A stretch of DNA of 64,000 bases from Bacillota bacterium. Lineage in GTDB: Bacteria; Bacillota_C; Negativicutes; JAEYSJ01. This document shows positions 35,690-46,055 of this stretch, one piece after another; position 1 is the stretch's first letter, and every line of letters starts with the position of its first letter. The DNA lies in assembly GCA_023434855.1 (NCBI GenBank), contig JAEYSJ010000073.1, forward strand, positions 1-64,000, in the 5' to 3' direction. The notes under the pieces were generated by a model that made no database searches, was not told the DNA's origin, and worked only from the letters and a program-made list of their open reading frames with translations. A program made the position numbers and the translations under genes.

Positions 35690-36502
35690 CTAGAACAAAA
35701 GGTTAGGTAAAAGTGGCCCACTTTTTTTTGCAAATCCTTCTTTGAGCATCTCTGCCATTTCTTCATCAGTTCTTGCCCAATAAACGTTCCGATATATATC
35801 GCGCAAGTCGCGCAGGTATATTTTTAGCTTGTCTGGAATAGTAATCTTGGCCGTAGGATTGGTTATACAATCTTTTGTAACTCCCCCATGTGATCGAACC
35901 GCTTTAACCCACTGTTCACAACGGCAGGAATTTGATTTATTAATGAAAGAACACCTGCTTTCCATGTAGCCGATTAATCTTTTTTTAGCCTGATGCAGTG
36001 TTGTTTTGAGTGTACCGACAGTGCATTCCAATATTTCGGCGGCAATTTTATAGGGTAAATCTAATCCTATTACCAAGAAAAAGGCCTTTCTCTGGTGAAG
36101 CGGCAGGCATTCCGTAAAGCCAATCATGCAGATCCGCATTACTTCATTAGCCACTAATTTGCTTTCCGGATCGTTAGCGGGATTAGGATCGATCAATTCC
36201 GTTTCAGAGCAACCCAACCTTTCGAGAGTTTCATAAATGGGTAATTTCGCTCTTTGTCTCATATAATCGCTGGCAACATTGATGGTGATGCGACATATCC
36301 AGGTAAAAAATGAACTGTCTGCCCGAAAGGTATGAAAGGAACGAAAAGCCCGTAAAAAAGCTTCCTGGGTTATATCTTCGGCATCATTACGACGGTCGGC
36401 AGCTGAGACTCCTCTGTTGGCTAGCCCGAAAGCCAGTCTATATACCTTGACATAGTTGTCACGGTATAGTTGCTCAAAAAGCTCGGAGGAGTTATCATAC
36501 AT
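35690..36502 (-). CDS. ECF-type RNA polymerase sigma factor with extended C-terminus
   Basis: 270 residues. Region 2 (DAEDITQEAFLRAFRSF, about 40-56) and region 4 (LPYKIAAEILECTVGTLKTTLHQAKKRL, about 150-177) are recognisable. About 85 residues follow region 4, including SCRCEQWVKAVRSHGG, so the protein is longer than usual for ECF factors and the Cys pair could sense redox or metal. There is no anti-sigma gene adjacent; the next gene is an Fe-S protein. The ATG follows GAGGTGA. Confidence 0.7.
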   Translation of the reverse strand: MYDNSSELFEQLYRDNYVKVYRLAFGLANRGVSAADRRNDAEDITQEAFLRAFRSFHTFRADSSFFTWICRITINVASDYMRQRAKLPIYETLERLGCSETELIDPNPANDPESKLVANEVMRICMIGFTECLPLHQRKAFFLVIGLDLPYKIAAEILECTVGTLKTTLHQAKKRLIGYMESRCSFINKSNSCRCEQWVKAVRSHGGVTKDCITNPTAKITIPDKLKIYLRDLRDIYRNVYWARTDEEMAEMLKEGFAKKSGPLLPNLLF

Positions 36503-36867
36503 AATATCACCTCGTTTTTGCTATCATCCAAAGGATAACAATATGTATCTTAATTATTATCAGAAGTAATAATCGATTCAACTCTCATATTCATTCAACT
36601 AATTTCTATAAATTTCCTGTACAAGATTACTTCAATATACTATAGCGACTTTGATAATACAATTAAGTTATTATATAAAAAGAAAGGATCTCCAGTAACT
36701 CCCCCTATACCCAGCGACGGTGATCTGCCAGCTTGAGTCTGTCGTCTATTCGTTGATATTGTAAAAGAAGAAGCCGTCCTGGTGCGTATACCGCTGCCGT
36801 TGATACTGTCGGTAAGTCTGGCATTATTACGCTATCGGATGTTAAGCTCTTCCCCTAAGGTAAAATT
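36503..36867. other. Gene-free region upstream of pair C
   Basis: A/T-rich sequence with no credible gene. A short plus-strand frame around 36765-36858 (ending in SGIITLSDV...LFP) looks protein-like and may be a tail of a lost gene, but it is too short to assign. Confidence 0.3.
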
Positions 36868-36897
36868 CTTGACACATATTAAAATAGGCGATTATAA
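36868..36897 (+). promoter_or_regulatory. Sigma-A promoter upstream of pair C
   Basis: TTGACA (36868-36873), 18-base spacer, TATAAT (36892-36897). It lies about 95 bases before leader copy 10, farther than at other copies. Confidence 0.65.
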
Positions 36898-36990
36898 TAA
36901 GAATACAAAATAAATTCTATCACTTTAACTGTTCAATAAGCATATTCATACCTAAAGTCTGCTTGTGATATTTAAATTTAATATCGAGGA

Positions 36991-37066
36991 ACGCTGATTA
37001 GTCAAAGAACTAAAGGCTAGTGAAACATTGTGAGAGATGTTTCATTAGCCTTTGTTTTATTTTAAT
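36991..37066 (+). promoter_or_regulatory. Attenuator leader copy 10 (pair C)
   Basis: GCUGA (36993-36997), stem UUAGU/ACUAA with a six-base loop, AGGC (37014-37017), terminator (UAGUGAAACAU with AUGUUUCAUUA) and a U-rich tail. The second plus-strand copy; it shows the motif follows gene orientation. Confidence 0.85.
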
Positions 37067-37120
37067 GCGAAATAATGATTATTAAGAAAACCCAGAACCA
37101 TAAGAGGAGGAGGAAAATTT

Positions 37121-38584
37121 ATGCCCATTAACTTAAATGTTACTTCGGCAGGAACCCGTGAAACCAGGTTAGGATCAATTACAGGTTATTCCGGCAATCT
37201 TCAGGACTTGGTTCACCAGAGTAAGTGCGGAACACTGCAGGAAAAAGAACGTTGCTTTAGTCAGTCAAGTTCTTGTGACGCCGGTTGCGCGTTAAGCCAG
37301 CTTGCCTACATTAGGGATGTTGCCGTGATCAATCACGCGCCCTCGGGATGCACAGCGATGTCTTCAACGATTATTGTCAATCATACTCAGCTTGCAGCGA
37401 AAAGGGGCGTTTCCTATAATACTGTTTTCCTGGGAACGGATATGGACGAATCTGATACGATTTTTGGCGCTACAGCCGATCTTCGAGAAATAATTATTCA
37501 AGCATATAACCGTTACAAACCTAAAGCGATTTTCGTGGGGACTTCCTGTGTGTCCGGTATTATCGGTGAAGACGTGGACAGTGTTATTACCGAACTAAAA
37601 TCCGAACTGCCTATTCCTTTAGCGCCGGTCCATTGTGAAGGATTCAAATCAAGAGTGTGGGCATCCGGCTTTGACGCCGCGGATCATGCTGTGATTACCA
37701 GCATTGTAAAGCCGCCGCAAACAAAGCGAAATGTAATCAACTTTAAGAATTTTAATGAAAGCGCCAGAAAAGAAATTATTGAAATTTTTGCCAATTTTGG
37801 TGTTGAACCCTTTTTCCTTTATGCCAATACAACGGTGGAAGAACTTACTCATCTGTCGGAAGCGCTGGCCACCGTGTCAATATGCGGCACGTTGGGAACA
37901 TATTTAGGCAACGGCTTGGAACAAGAATATGGCATCCCGTATGTTAAGACCATCAATCCGTTAGGCATTGTCGGCTTCGAAACCTGGCTCAGGGAAATCG
38001 GCCGGGTTATCCATAAAGAAGCCGAAGTAGAAGCTTATATTGAACAGGAACGGGCATTTTACCTGCCTAAAATTGAAGAAATTAAAAAAGAACTCAAAGG
38101 AATTCGCGCGGTTCTGGGAATGGGAGCAAGCTTTGCTTTTCAGGTATCACGTGTACTGCAAGAGCTTGGAATAGAAGTAGCCTGGGTAGCTTCCTGGCAT
38201 TTTGACAGAAAATACGACAATAATGAAATTCCCCCCTACCTTGAATATTTGTTAAAAGAAAATCCTGATTTAAAAGTAAGTGTCAGCGATCAGCAAAATT
38301 TCGAAATTCTGAATATATTAAACACCCATAAACCAGATATTTATATTGCCAGGCACCCAGGTACCACCGTCTGGGCCATCAAACAAGGGATTCCGGCCTT
38401 CTTTCACGCTGATGAATATAAGACGTTTGGCTATAGAGGCACCCTGGACTTTGCCCAGACAATACTTGATACTATCCGCAACAGAAGCTTTGAGCAAAAT
38501 CTGGCAGCCAGAATTACGCTTCCTTATTCCGATTGGTGGTATAAACAGGATAATGCATCATTCCTAAAGGAGGATTTGAAATAG
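37121..38584 (+). CDS. Nitrogenase component 1 alpha-like (NifD-like), pair C
   Basis: 487 residues. Cys52, Cys77 (APSGC) and the Cys in GTSCVSGIIGED follow P-cluster spacing. A cysteine in SICGTLGTY fills the Cys275 position, followed by YGIPY. The N-terminal TRLGSITGYSG pattern groups it with pair B. The ATG follows AGGAGGAGG. The pair is a two-gene unit with no accessory gene and its own terminator. Confidence 0.8.
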   Translation: MPINLNVTSAGTRETRLGSITGYSGNLQDLVHQSKCGTLQEKERCFSQSSSCDAGCALSQLAYIRDVAVINHAPSGCTAMSSTIIVNHTQLAAKRGVSYNTVFLGTDMDESDTIFGATADLREIIIQAYNRYKPKAIFVGTSCVSGIIGEDVDSVITELKSELPIPLAPVHCEGFKSRVWASGFDAADHAVITSIVKPPQTKRNVINFKNFNESARKEIIEIFANFGVEPFFLYANTTVEELTHLSEALATVSICGTLGTYLGNGLEQEYGIPYVKTINPLGIVGFETWLREIGRVIHKEAEVEAYIEQERAFYLPKIEEIKKELKGIRAVLGMGASFAFQVSRVLQELGIEVAWVASWHFDRKYDNNEIPPYLEYLLKENPDLKVSVSDQQNFEILNILNTHKPDIYIARHPGTTVWAIKQGIPAFFHADEYKTFGYRGTLDFAQTILDTIRNRSFEQNLAARITLPYSDWWYKQDNASFLKEDLK

Positions 38585-39886
38585 ATGCCGAAAATATTGG
38601 ATCAACCCAGATACAAATGCGCCATGGCTGCCATGCAGACAGTCCAGGGAATCACCAAGGCCTTGCCGATATTGCATTCAGGCCCCGGCTGCGCCGATAA
38701 GCTTCAGGCAGGAAATTATGGCGGTTCAGGACATTTTGCGCCCCGGGTTTTCCCTTGCACCAATCTAAATGAAAAAGACGTGGTTTTTGGCGGCTCAGAA
38801 CGCTTACGGGAAACCATTGAAAACGCGCTTAAAGTAATCAATGCCGACATGTATATTGTATTAAGCAGTTGCTCTTCGGAAATCATCGGCGACGACATGG
38901 AAGAGGTAATCCGCTCCTTCCGGGATGCGGAAAAACCCGTGATTTTTGCTTCAACAGCGGGATTTAAGGGAAATAATTATCTGGGCCACGAATGGGTTGT
39001 TCAGGCGATTATCGAGCAATATCTAAAGCCCGCGCCGCAAAAAACCAAAGGGCTCGTGAATATATGGGCCAGTGTCCCTCAACACGACCCCTTCTGGTAT
39101 GGAAATTTGTTTGAATTGGAAAACCTGGTTGCCCAGCTTGGCCTGACCCCTAATACAATTTTCGGCTATGACCGGGGCGTCAAGAATATCGATAAAATCC
39201 CGGCAGCCGAACTTAATCTGCTTGTATCGCCTTGGGTTGGTCTGAATAATGTGAAGCTTTTACAAGAGAAATTTGGCACACCTTATTTGCATCTTCCCAC
39301 TCTTCCTATCGGCTCTTTTGAGACAAGTAAATTTTTACGGGCCGTGGGAGAATTTGCGGGCGTCGATAAGCAAAAAGTTGAAGACATTATCACAGAGAAT
39401 GAGAGAAAATATTACTATTTTATTGAACGGTTCGCCGATGTATTTCTGGAAACCCGTGTTATGTCCAAACGGTTTGTTGTCGTTTCCGATGCTCAATACT
39501 CATTAGCCGTAACCAAGTTCCTGGTTAATGATGTCGGTTTATTTCCTTCAAAGCAATATATCACCGATAACACGCCAATTGAACATCAGGAGCAGATTAA
39601 ACAGGAATTTAAAAAATTGAACTATGGGATTGAAGCGGAAGTAGCCTTCCTCTCTGACGGCTATCTAATCCAGAATGAAATTCAAGATACGTATTTCCCC
39701 GGGTATCCTCTAATAATCGGCAGCTCGTGGGAAAAAAAAGCAGCGGAAAAAACTCAGGCACATTACCTGGCAGTTTCCTGGCCGGTGAATGAAAGGCTGG
39801 TTATTAACAGCTCCTATGTCGGGTATGGTGGTGGACTTAAGCTTCTCGAAGACATTTATTCAGTAGTTCTTACCAGATTTAATTAA
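38585..39886 (+). CDS. Nitrogenase component 1 beta-like (NifK-like), pair C
   Basis: 433 residues. Cys12 (YKCAM), Cys36 (GPGC) and the Cys in LSSCSSEIIGDD match NifK P-cluster spacing. The ATG immediately follows the TAG of the alpha-like gene, with an AAGGAGG inside that gene's end. The C-terminal motif SSYVGYGGGLKLLEDI is conserved among the four beta-like proteins. Closest by eye to pair B. Confidence 0.8.
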   Translation: MPKILDQPRYKCAMAAMQTVQGITKALPILHSGPGCADKLQAGNYGGSGHFAPRVFPCTNLNEKDVVFGGSERLRETIENALKVINADMYIVLSSCSSEIIGDDMEEVIRSFRDAEKPVIFASTAGFKGNNYLGHEWVVQAIIEQYLKPAPQKTKGLVNIWASVPQHDPFWYGNLFELENLVAQLGLTPNTIFGYDRGVKNIDKIPAAELNLLVSPWVGLNNVKLLQEKFGTPYLHLPTLPIGSFETSKFLRAVGEFAGVDKQKVEDIITENERKYYYFIERFADVFLETRVMSKRFVVVSDAQYSLAVTKFLVNDVGLFPSKQYITDNTPIEHQEQIKQEFKKLNYGIEAEVAFLSDGYLIQNEIQDTYFPGYPLIIGSSWEKKAAEKTQAHYLAVSWPVNERLVINSSYVGYGGGLKLLEDIYSVVLTRFN

Positions 39887-39943
39887 ATAGAGTGTAAATG
39901 GCATTTTTGTAGAGGAAAAAAAGTGAAAAGTCTCCTAAAAATC

Positions 39944-39986
39944 TGCCCGACCAATTTATTAATTCGTCGGGCATTATTGCTTTATT
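39944..39986 (+). terminator. Terminator after pair C
   Basis: TGCCCGAC / GTCGGGCA arms followed by a T-rich stretch, about 60 bases after the stop. Confidence 0.75.
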
Positions 39987-40171
39987 ACCCCTAAAGCCTA
40001 ACCCCATGTTCCCCGATTTCCTATTTTATGATATCATAATTCTTAGCATATCAATTTGTATGTTAAGGTGGTTAAGTAATTCTGATTCCCAATTAGCCGG
40101 TAATGCTTTTGAAAGAGCATATTTGTTATTATTTTGCAACGATGAGGTTTTAGTGAAAGAACATGGTGATG

Positions 40172-40519
40172 TCATCCATTTCCCTGCTTTACCTGACCAA
40201 AAAATCCATCATAAAATCCGGTGATAAAACAAATTACCGGGATTTTTAACGGCAGCATTTTAGGAGGCTCTCCGGCCTCCTCTTCTTTGTTTATGCAGGG
40301 TATAACGGTTGCCAAAAATGCCATCGGCAAAAAAAACAGGATAATTTTGACCACAGTCTCATTGGGAAACAACAGAATAACCTTGGAACCGAGAAAACCG
40401 CCCAGCAGCGAAAATACAATTCCTCTACTGACTACTTCCCAAATTACTTTTTTATTTATGACAAAATTAAGAAGAGGGCCGGAAAGCCCCAGCGTTGGCT
40501 GTCCCCTCCATTTTGGGGA
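40172..40519 (-). pseudogene. TauE/SafE-family permease fragment
   Basis: A minus-strand frame from 40519 to 40172 encodes an internal part of a TauE/SafE anion exporter: GLSGPLLNFVINKK, a membrane span (LLGGFLGSKVILLF), then FITGFYDGFFG, where the family continues GPGTG but this frame diverges and stops. The N-terminal half is missing and there is no proper start. The region 39990-40170 holds nothing else credible. TauE/SafE proteins move sulfite or sulfonates, consistent with the sulfur theme. Confidence 0.6.
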
Positions 40520-40583
40520 TTAGCGTCTTTATTTCTCAGCTACACAAACAAATAATCCCGTGATTGGTACCGGCGCAGAATAA

Positions 40584-41498
40584 TTATTCAACAACTCCCC
40601 AGGCATAGTGAGTGTGGTCAGTCGCATGATAGTCATCTGAACGTCCTTGGAAGTAACGTCTTTCGATTTCAGACGGATCTAAGTTCTCATGGAGACATAA
40701 ACCTAAACTTGCAATGTCTATAGCAAGTTTAGACGGTTCAAAGCCTGTGATAATTGGTTCACCTGTCCGTTGCGTATATTGTTTCCATCCTTGCATACGA
40801 GGAGCCACTTTCTCAGGTATAAATGCATCGGCATCGTAATAATCGAAAATAATACTGCTGCCTGTTGGTACGATATTGGCAATAGTACGTAATGTGGCAA
40901 ATACTGTGTCACGCGATAAGTAATAGGTGACACCCAGCCAGCTAAAAAAAGTTAAAGCATTTGAGTCAAAGAATGAACGGTTAAGTGCTGTTTTCAAATT
41001 TTCCTTTGTAAAATCCACTGGGACAAAGTGTAGGTTCAATGGTTTCTCCCAGCCTAACTCGTCAATACGTTGGCACTTGGACGCTTGGGTTGCGGGATGG
41101 TCGACCTCAAACACACGAAGCTGATTTACCATGTCCGGACGACGAAACGCAAAGGTATCCAGTCCTGCCCCAAGGATAACATATTGTTGCACTCTCTGTT
41201 TTTTTACCGCTTCTTCAAGATTGTCTTCTGTAAATCTTGCGCGACTAATCATGTCGGGTGTCGACGTGACGTTCTGAATAAAAAACGCCAAGGCGTTCGC
41301 TTGGCTAGAAAACGTCTTATCAGGGAATCTGTTTTCCGCTATCTTCGTAAATTGCTGAATGAATAATTCACGTTCTGCGTGCGAAAGTAATTGAAACGCC
41401 AAAAAGTCGTTAAATATTTTCGGGTCATCATGTTCGGCATGATAACCACGCTCGAAAGCAGCCATCAATGCAGTAATACTTACTTGATTTTCCTCCAT
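40584..41498 (-). CDS. LCMT-type SAM-dependent methyltransferase
   Basis: 304 residues of the leucine carboxyl methyltransferase-like family (TIGR00027 type). The SAM site is VILGAGLDTFAFR with an acidic residue at the end of the next strand (FEVDHP). These proteins are often linked to secondary metabolism in bacteria. There is no leader copy and no operon link; the ATG at 41498 follows GGAGGAGATGAG. Substrate unknown. Confidence 0.75.
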   Translation of the reverse strand: MEENQVSITALMAAFERGYHAEHDDPKIFNDFLAFQLLSHAERELFIQQFTKIAENRFPDKTFSSQANALAFFIQNVTSTPDMISRARFTEDNLEEAVKKQRVQQYVILGAGLDTFAFRRPDMVNQLRVFEVDHPATQASKCQRIDELGWEKPLNLHFVPVDFTKENLKTALNRSFFDSNALTFFSWLGVTYYLSRDTVFATLRTIANIVPTGSSIIFDYYDADAFIPEKVAPRMQGWKQYTQRTGEPIITGFEPSKLAIDIASLGLCLHENLDPSEIERRYFQGRSDDYHATDHTHYAWGVVE

Positions 41499-41530
41499 CT
41501 CATCTCCTCCTTTGTTTCACGACACCCTCT

Positions 41531-42358
41531 TTATTTTTCACATTCGATATACGCCATAGGAACTTTCAATGCCAACTCACCATTTTTATCTGCAATATCA
41601 TTTAATCTATTTTCAAGATTAGAGAATACTATATTCCAATTCTCTTTTTTTATAACTTCTTTCCAGTCTTGTAAAAAAGCCAACTTGATGAAATAGTGAT
41701 TCAAAAAGGCGTTGCCATCCACAAACCTCATAACATAACTGGCCTCGACGATATTCTCTACCGTAAACCGGTTCCTGTTTACGAGTTTTTCAATACCATC
41801 TAATGTGTACCTTTTTTTCATATGTTCATCCAGTTTCTTGATTTCATCATAGAATTTTAAATCATTTAAAACTTCTATCCATACAGAATAAAACTGACTG
41901 AAATGATTATACAGATTTGTTGTAAAAATCAGTTTTCCTTTTGACCTTAATACTCTAAAGCATTCAGCAATAACTTCATCCGGATTCTTAAAATTATTTA
42001 TCCCCAGATTTGATATTACAATATCGATATACTCTTCAGTAAACGGCATTGTTTCCCCAATACCTTGTACAATTTCTACATTCCTGATTCTGTATTGCCT
42101 TTTCTTTGCTTTAGCCCTGTCAAGCGCCAATTTCCAGGGATCAATGCCAAATAGTTTACATGTCTTACCATATCTCTGCGAAAGTTCAAGTAAAGGAAAA
42201 CCGGTTCCACAGCCAACATCAACAATTTTTGCATTTTTTATAAATGGAATATTATTTAATAATAGAATTCCAAAAGGGGACGACCATAAAGGCATTTCAT
42301 CGTAATAGTTAACCATTTCATCATCAAAGTCTATCTGGTCATCTAAAAAATCAATCAT
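41531..42358 (-). CDS. Class I SAM-dependent methyltransferase
   Basis: 275 residues. The SAM-binding motif I is VDVGCGTGFPLLEL with acidic motif FGIDPWK, and motif IV IDIVISNLGINNF. The start at 42358 follows GAGGTGA at suitable distance; the frame to 42397 is longer but unsupported. It lies 32 bp upstream of the LCMT-type gene and may be cotranscribed. Substrate unknown. Confidence 0.75.
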   Translation of the reverse strand: MIDFLDDQIDFDDEMVNYYDEMPLWSSPFGILLLNNIPFIKNAKIVDVGCGTGFPLLELSQRYGKTCKLFGIDPWKLALDRAKAKKRQYRIRNVEIVQGIGETMPFTEEYIDIVISNLGINNFKNPDEVIAECFRVLRSKGKLIFTTNLYNHFSQFYSVWIEVLNDLKFYDEIKKLDEHMKKRYTLDGIEKLVNRNRFTVENIVEASYVMRFVDGNAFLNHYFIKLAFLQDWKEVIKKENWNIVFSNLENRLNDIADKNGELALKVPMAYIECEK

Positions 42359-42399
42359 TACATACTTCACCTCAATAACCCAAATTAAGCAATTCACTG

Positions 42400-42735
42400 C
42401 CGCCAGGAACTCTTACCACATTTAAACAATCGGCTATCATTGGGCACCATTAAGAGCTTCTAGAGCCGCCACCGGAAAGATTTACTTTAGTAATTTTACG
42501 AGGTATATTGGCGTAACTGTATTTAATAGCCAGGCCAATTCCTTCAAATAGAGACCGCAGAACACCCAAATAACCCTCCATAAATTTTTCTTTCCCAAAA
42601 CTGAATCATACCAGGCCCGAAGTTTTCATTAGGCCGTTTCCAAAAATCAAATTTATCATAAAAATCCTCTTTTCCCTTAGCTGCCATCAATCCGATAACA
42701 GCACCTAAGCACGCTGTTTTGCTGATAAAATTTCA
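42400..42735 (-). pseudogene. Scrambled remnants of an FGGY-type carbohydrate kinase
   Basis: Two minus-strand segments resemble FGGY kinase C-terminal domains: one with LGAVIGLMAAKGKEDFYDKF (from about 42725) and one with RSLFEGIGLAIKYS then VNLSGGGSRSS, a stop, and MIADCLN (about 42600-42410). They are broken by stops and appear in reversed order relative to an intact kinase, so the gene has decayed or rearranged. Confidence 0.45.
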
Positions 42736-43019
42736 AATGGTATGCCTACTGTCATATCAAATAGTTTTGTCATCGGTTTTTCAATAAAAAATCCCAGCCT
42801 TTGCAGCGCTTCACTGAAAAAATCGCATGGAATAACCGGATAACCCCGCTCATGCAAGTATAAAGTGTCATTGCCAAATCCGCACCCTAAATCAATGATT
42901 GGAACACCTTGAGAACTCTCCAAAACATCAGCATATTTGTCTAACCATAAATCATACACGGGTTTTTTATTACCGCGGGAAAGATATAGTTCATTCCAAT
43001 AATTTCTTTGATCGTTCAT
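42705..43019 (-). pseudogene. Truncated class I methyltransferase
   Basis: 104 residues of a TehB-like SAM methyltransferase: YWNELYLSRG, then motif I IIDLGCGFGNDTLYL and PCDFF. After FDMTVGIPFE the frame leaves the family and ends inside the kinase remnant, so the C-terminal half is missing. The ATG has GGAGG upstream, so a short product may still be made. Confidence 0.55.
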
Positions 43020-43109
43020 TTTTCTCCTCCAACATCATTCTGTATAATGTGCTGTTTAGCTTGAACGAGTTTTATCGCTCTAAGACCCTGGATAAGGCCG
43101 ACTAAACTT

Positions 43110-43133
43110 CAGGTGGGGTTAAAACCCCACCTG
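43110..43133 (-). terminator. Terminator of O-acetylhomoserine sulfhydrylase gene
   Basis: A perfect palindrome CAGGTGGGGTT / AACCCCACCTG about 30 bases past the stop at 43162. Confidence 0.75.
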
Positions 43134-43161
43134 ATAACTAAGTCTATGTTAATAAAGTACA

Positions 43162-44475
<1,314 letters not shown>

Positions 44476-44489
44476 CTATTGTATTTATA

Positions 44490-44562
44490 TATAAAAAGGC
44501 AAAGAATGAGCTTCTTCCCGGAAACTCATTCTTTGCCTTCAGCTTGGCTAACTGATCAGTCA
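44490..44562 (-). promoter_or_regulatory. Attenuator leader copy 11 (metY)
   Basis: ACUGA (variant first base), stem UCAG/CUGA with a long loop, AGGC, terminator (AAAGAAUGAG with CUCAUUCUUU, closed by GCCUUUUU). The UGA of the conserved element is also the stop codon of the upstream NifX-like gene. Confidence 0.8.
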
Positions 44563-44966
44563 AATCTTAATTCTTTTGTCCCATATATATTGTTACAATT
44601 GCGGTGACACTTTGAATTTTTTTTCTTCTCAAAAAACCGTCTTTTCTTATGAATCCATAAAATCCGGCTTAAGGCGTCCTCAAGTTTATTCTCAATGGCA
44701 AAATACTGGATTCCTTTATTCCCCAAAAGCATGGCAGCGCCAGGACAAATCTCACTGGCAATTACAATTTCGCAATCATCAATAATTTCAATTATCTTAA
44801 TTAGCTGGCTCTTGCGATGCCCCTGGCAGGGAATACTTATTCTTCGGTTCTCCAAAAATTGCAGCCTGTTGTCACTTAACTCAAACACAAAAAACTGATC
44901 TGTACCGACAAAATCCCTGTCGACAGATTTGCCGTCATAGCTCGCCACCGCTACTCGGAATGACAT
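44556..44966 (-). CDS. NifX/NafY-type cofactor-binding domain protein, second copy
   Basis: 136 residues. The N-terminal domain (FRVAVASYDGKSVDRDFVGTDQFFVFEL) belongs to the dinitrogenase cofactor biosynthesis family. The tail is basic with Cys and His (KCHRNC). The start at 44966 lies six bases after GAGGGTG; upstream ATGs at 44972 and 44981 are less well placed. It shares a transcript with metY, separated by leader copy 11, and is itself preceded by leader copy 12. Confidence 0.65.
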   Translation of the reverse strand: MSFRVAVASYDGKSVDRDFVGTDQFFVFELSDNRLQFLENRRISIPCQGHRKSQLIKIIEIIDDCEIVIASEICPGAAMLLGNKGIQYFAIENKLEDALSRILWIHKKRRFFEKKKNSKCHRNCNNIYGTKELRFD

Positions 44967-45065
44967 TTGCATCACCCTCACTTTTGTATTACTTATACCA
45001 TTAATATATCTATCAGGTATGTTATTGCGGATTACAAAAAGCCGCCTATATTTATACTCTCATAG

Positions 45066-45126
45066 CCAAAAAAGGCTAATCAATTACACGCTGTGTGTTT
45101 GTTTAGCCTTCGTTTTTGATCAGCAC
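45066..45126 (-). promoter_or_regulatory. Attenuator leader copy 12 (second nifX-like gene)
   Basis: GCUGA, short stem UC/GA with an A-rich loop, AGGC, terminator (UAAACAA with UUGAUUA, closed by AGGC/GCCU) and U6. The P1 stem is the weakest of the set. A TACAAT -10 lies just upstream (about 45130). Confidence 0.7.
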
Positions 45127-45158
45127 ATTGTATCATATCATTATCAGAATAGTACGGT

Positions 45159-46040
45159 TTATAATGCAGCCGAAGGAGATATAGAGTCCGCCACATTCTG
45201 ACCTTCTTTGTTTATTTTTTCGCCGGCAGGCAAATCGTTTTGCAATAGTTCCCAGATTTTATGCCTAATCCAGCCAAATTCAGCCGATGAACGAATGCCA
45301 TCCCGCGGCCGCGGCAGGTTGATGTTGATAATTTCTTTGATCGTCCCCGGATTAGCCGTCATGACAGCCACCCGGTCAGCTAAAAATACCGCTTCATCGA
45401 TACCATGTGTAACAAATACAATAGTCTTTTGGGTTTTTTCCCAAATGCGCAGCAGTTCTTCCTGCAGTGTCTCCCGGGTTTGAGCATCAACAGCTGCAAA
45501 CGGTTCATCCATAAGAAGCACTTCCGGGTCATATGCCAGTGCCCTGGCAATGGCCACCCGCTGCTTCATGCCGCCGGATAATTCATGCGGATAGCGGTCT
45601 TCAAAGTTTTGCAGCCCGACCAGTTCAATATACCGCCGGCTTATATCCTGCCGTTCCTTGACCGGTATTTTTTTTATTTCCAGGCCAAATTCCACATTCT
45701 TGCGGACAGTGCGCCAGGGAAACAACGCATACCCTTGCAGCACAATGCCTCTGTCAAGAGCCGGACCGGTAATGCGATTGCCGTCAATAAATATTTCCCC
45801 CGAACTGGGGTGCGCCAGTCCGGCAATCATGTCCAGAAATGTAGACTTCCCGCAGCCGCTGGGACCGACAATCGCCAAAAACTCGCCCTGTTGTACAGTG
45901 AGATTCAATTGCTTAATGGCTTCAAATTCGGTCCGGGTGCCATCGCTTGCTCGCTTTATTTGAAATACCCGGCGAATATCCCGGGCAATAATCTTATCTT
46001 TCTTTTCTAAAACAGCTGCCGTTGCATTTTGACTGGACAT
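45159..46040 (-). CDS. ABC importer ATPase (SsuB/TauB/NrtD type)
   Basis: 293 residues: Walker A GPSGCGKS, Q-loop QGYALFPW, signature LSGGMKQRVAIARA, Walker B VLLMDEP and switch VTHGIDEA. The histidine-to-glycine context of the switch (THG) is usual in this subgroup. It is the last gene of the pair D unit and is separated from its probable permeases and binding proteins (50356-54155) by pair D and cysK. The ATG at 46040 follows GGGGTGAGG. Confidence 0.85.
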   Translation of the reverse strand: MSSQNATAAVLEKKDKIIARDIRRVFQIKRASDGTRTEFEAIKQLNLTVQQGEFLAIVGPSGCGKSTFLDMIAGLAHPSSGEIFIDGNRITGPALDRGIVLQGYALFPWRTVRKNVEFGLEIKKIPVKERQDISRRYIELVGLQNFEDRYPHELSGGMKQRVAIARALAYDPEVLLMDEPFAAVDAQTRETLQEELLRIWEKTQKTIVFVTHGIDEAVFLADRVAVMTANPGTIKEIININLPRPRDGIRSSAEFGWIRHKIWELLQNDLPAGEKINKEGQNVADSISPSAAL

Positions 46041-46055
46041 TAACCTCACCCCTTC

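Noticed and set aside
40006..40224. 72-codon plus-strand open frame
   Set aside because: It has no ribosome site and overlaps the opposite-strand TauE/SafE remnant region; probably chance.
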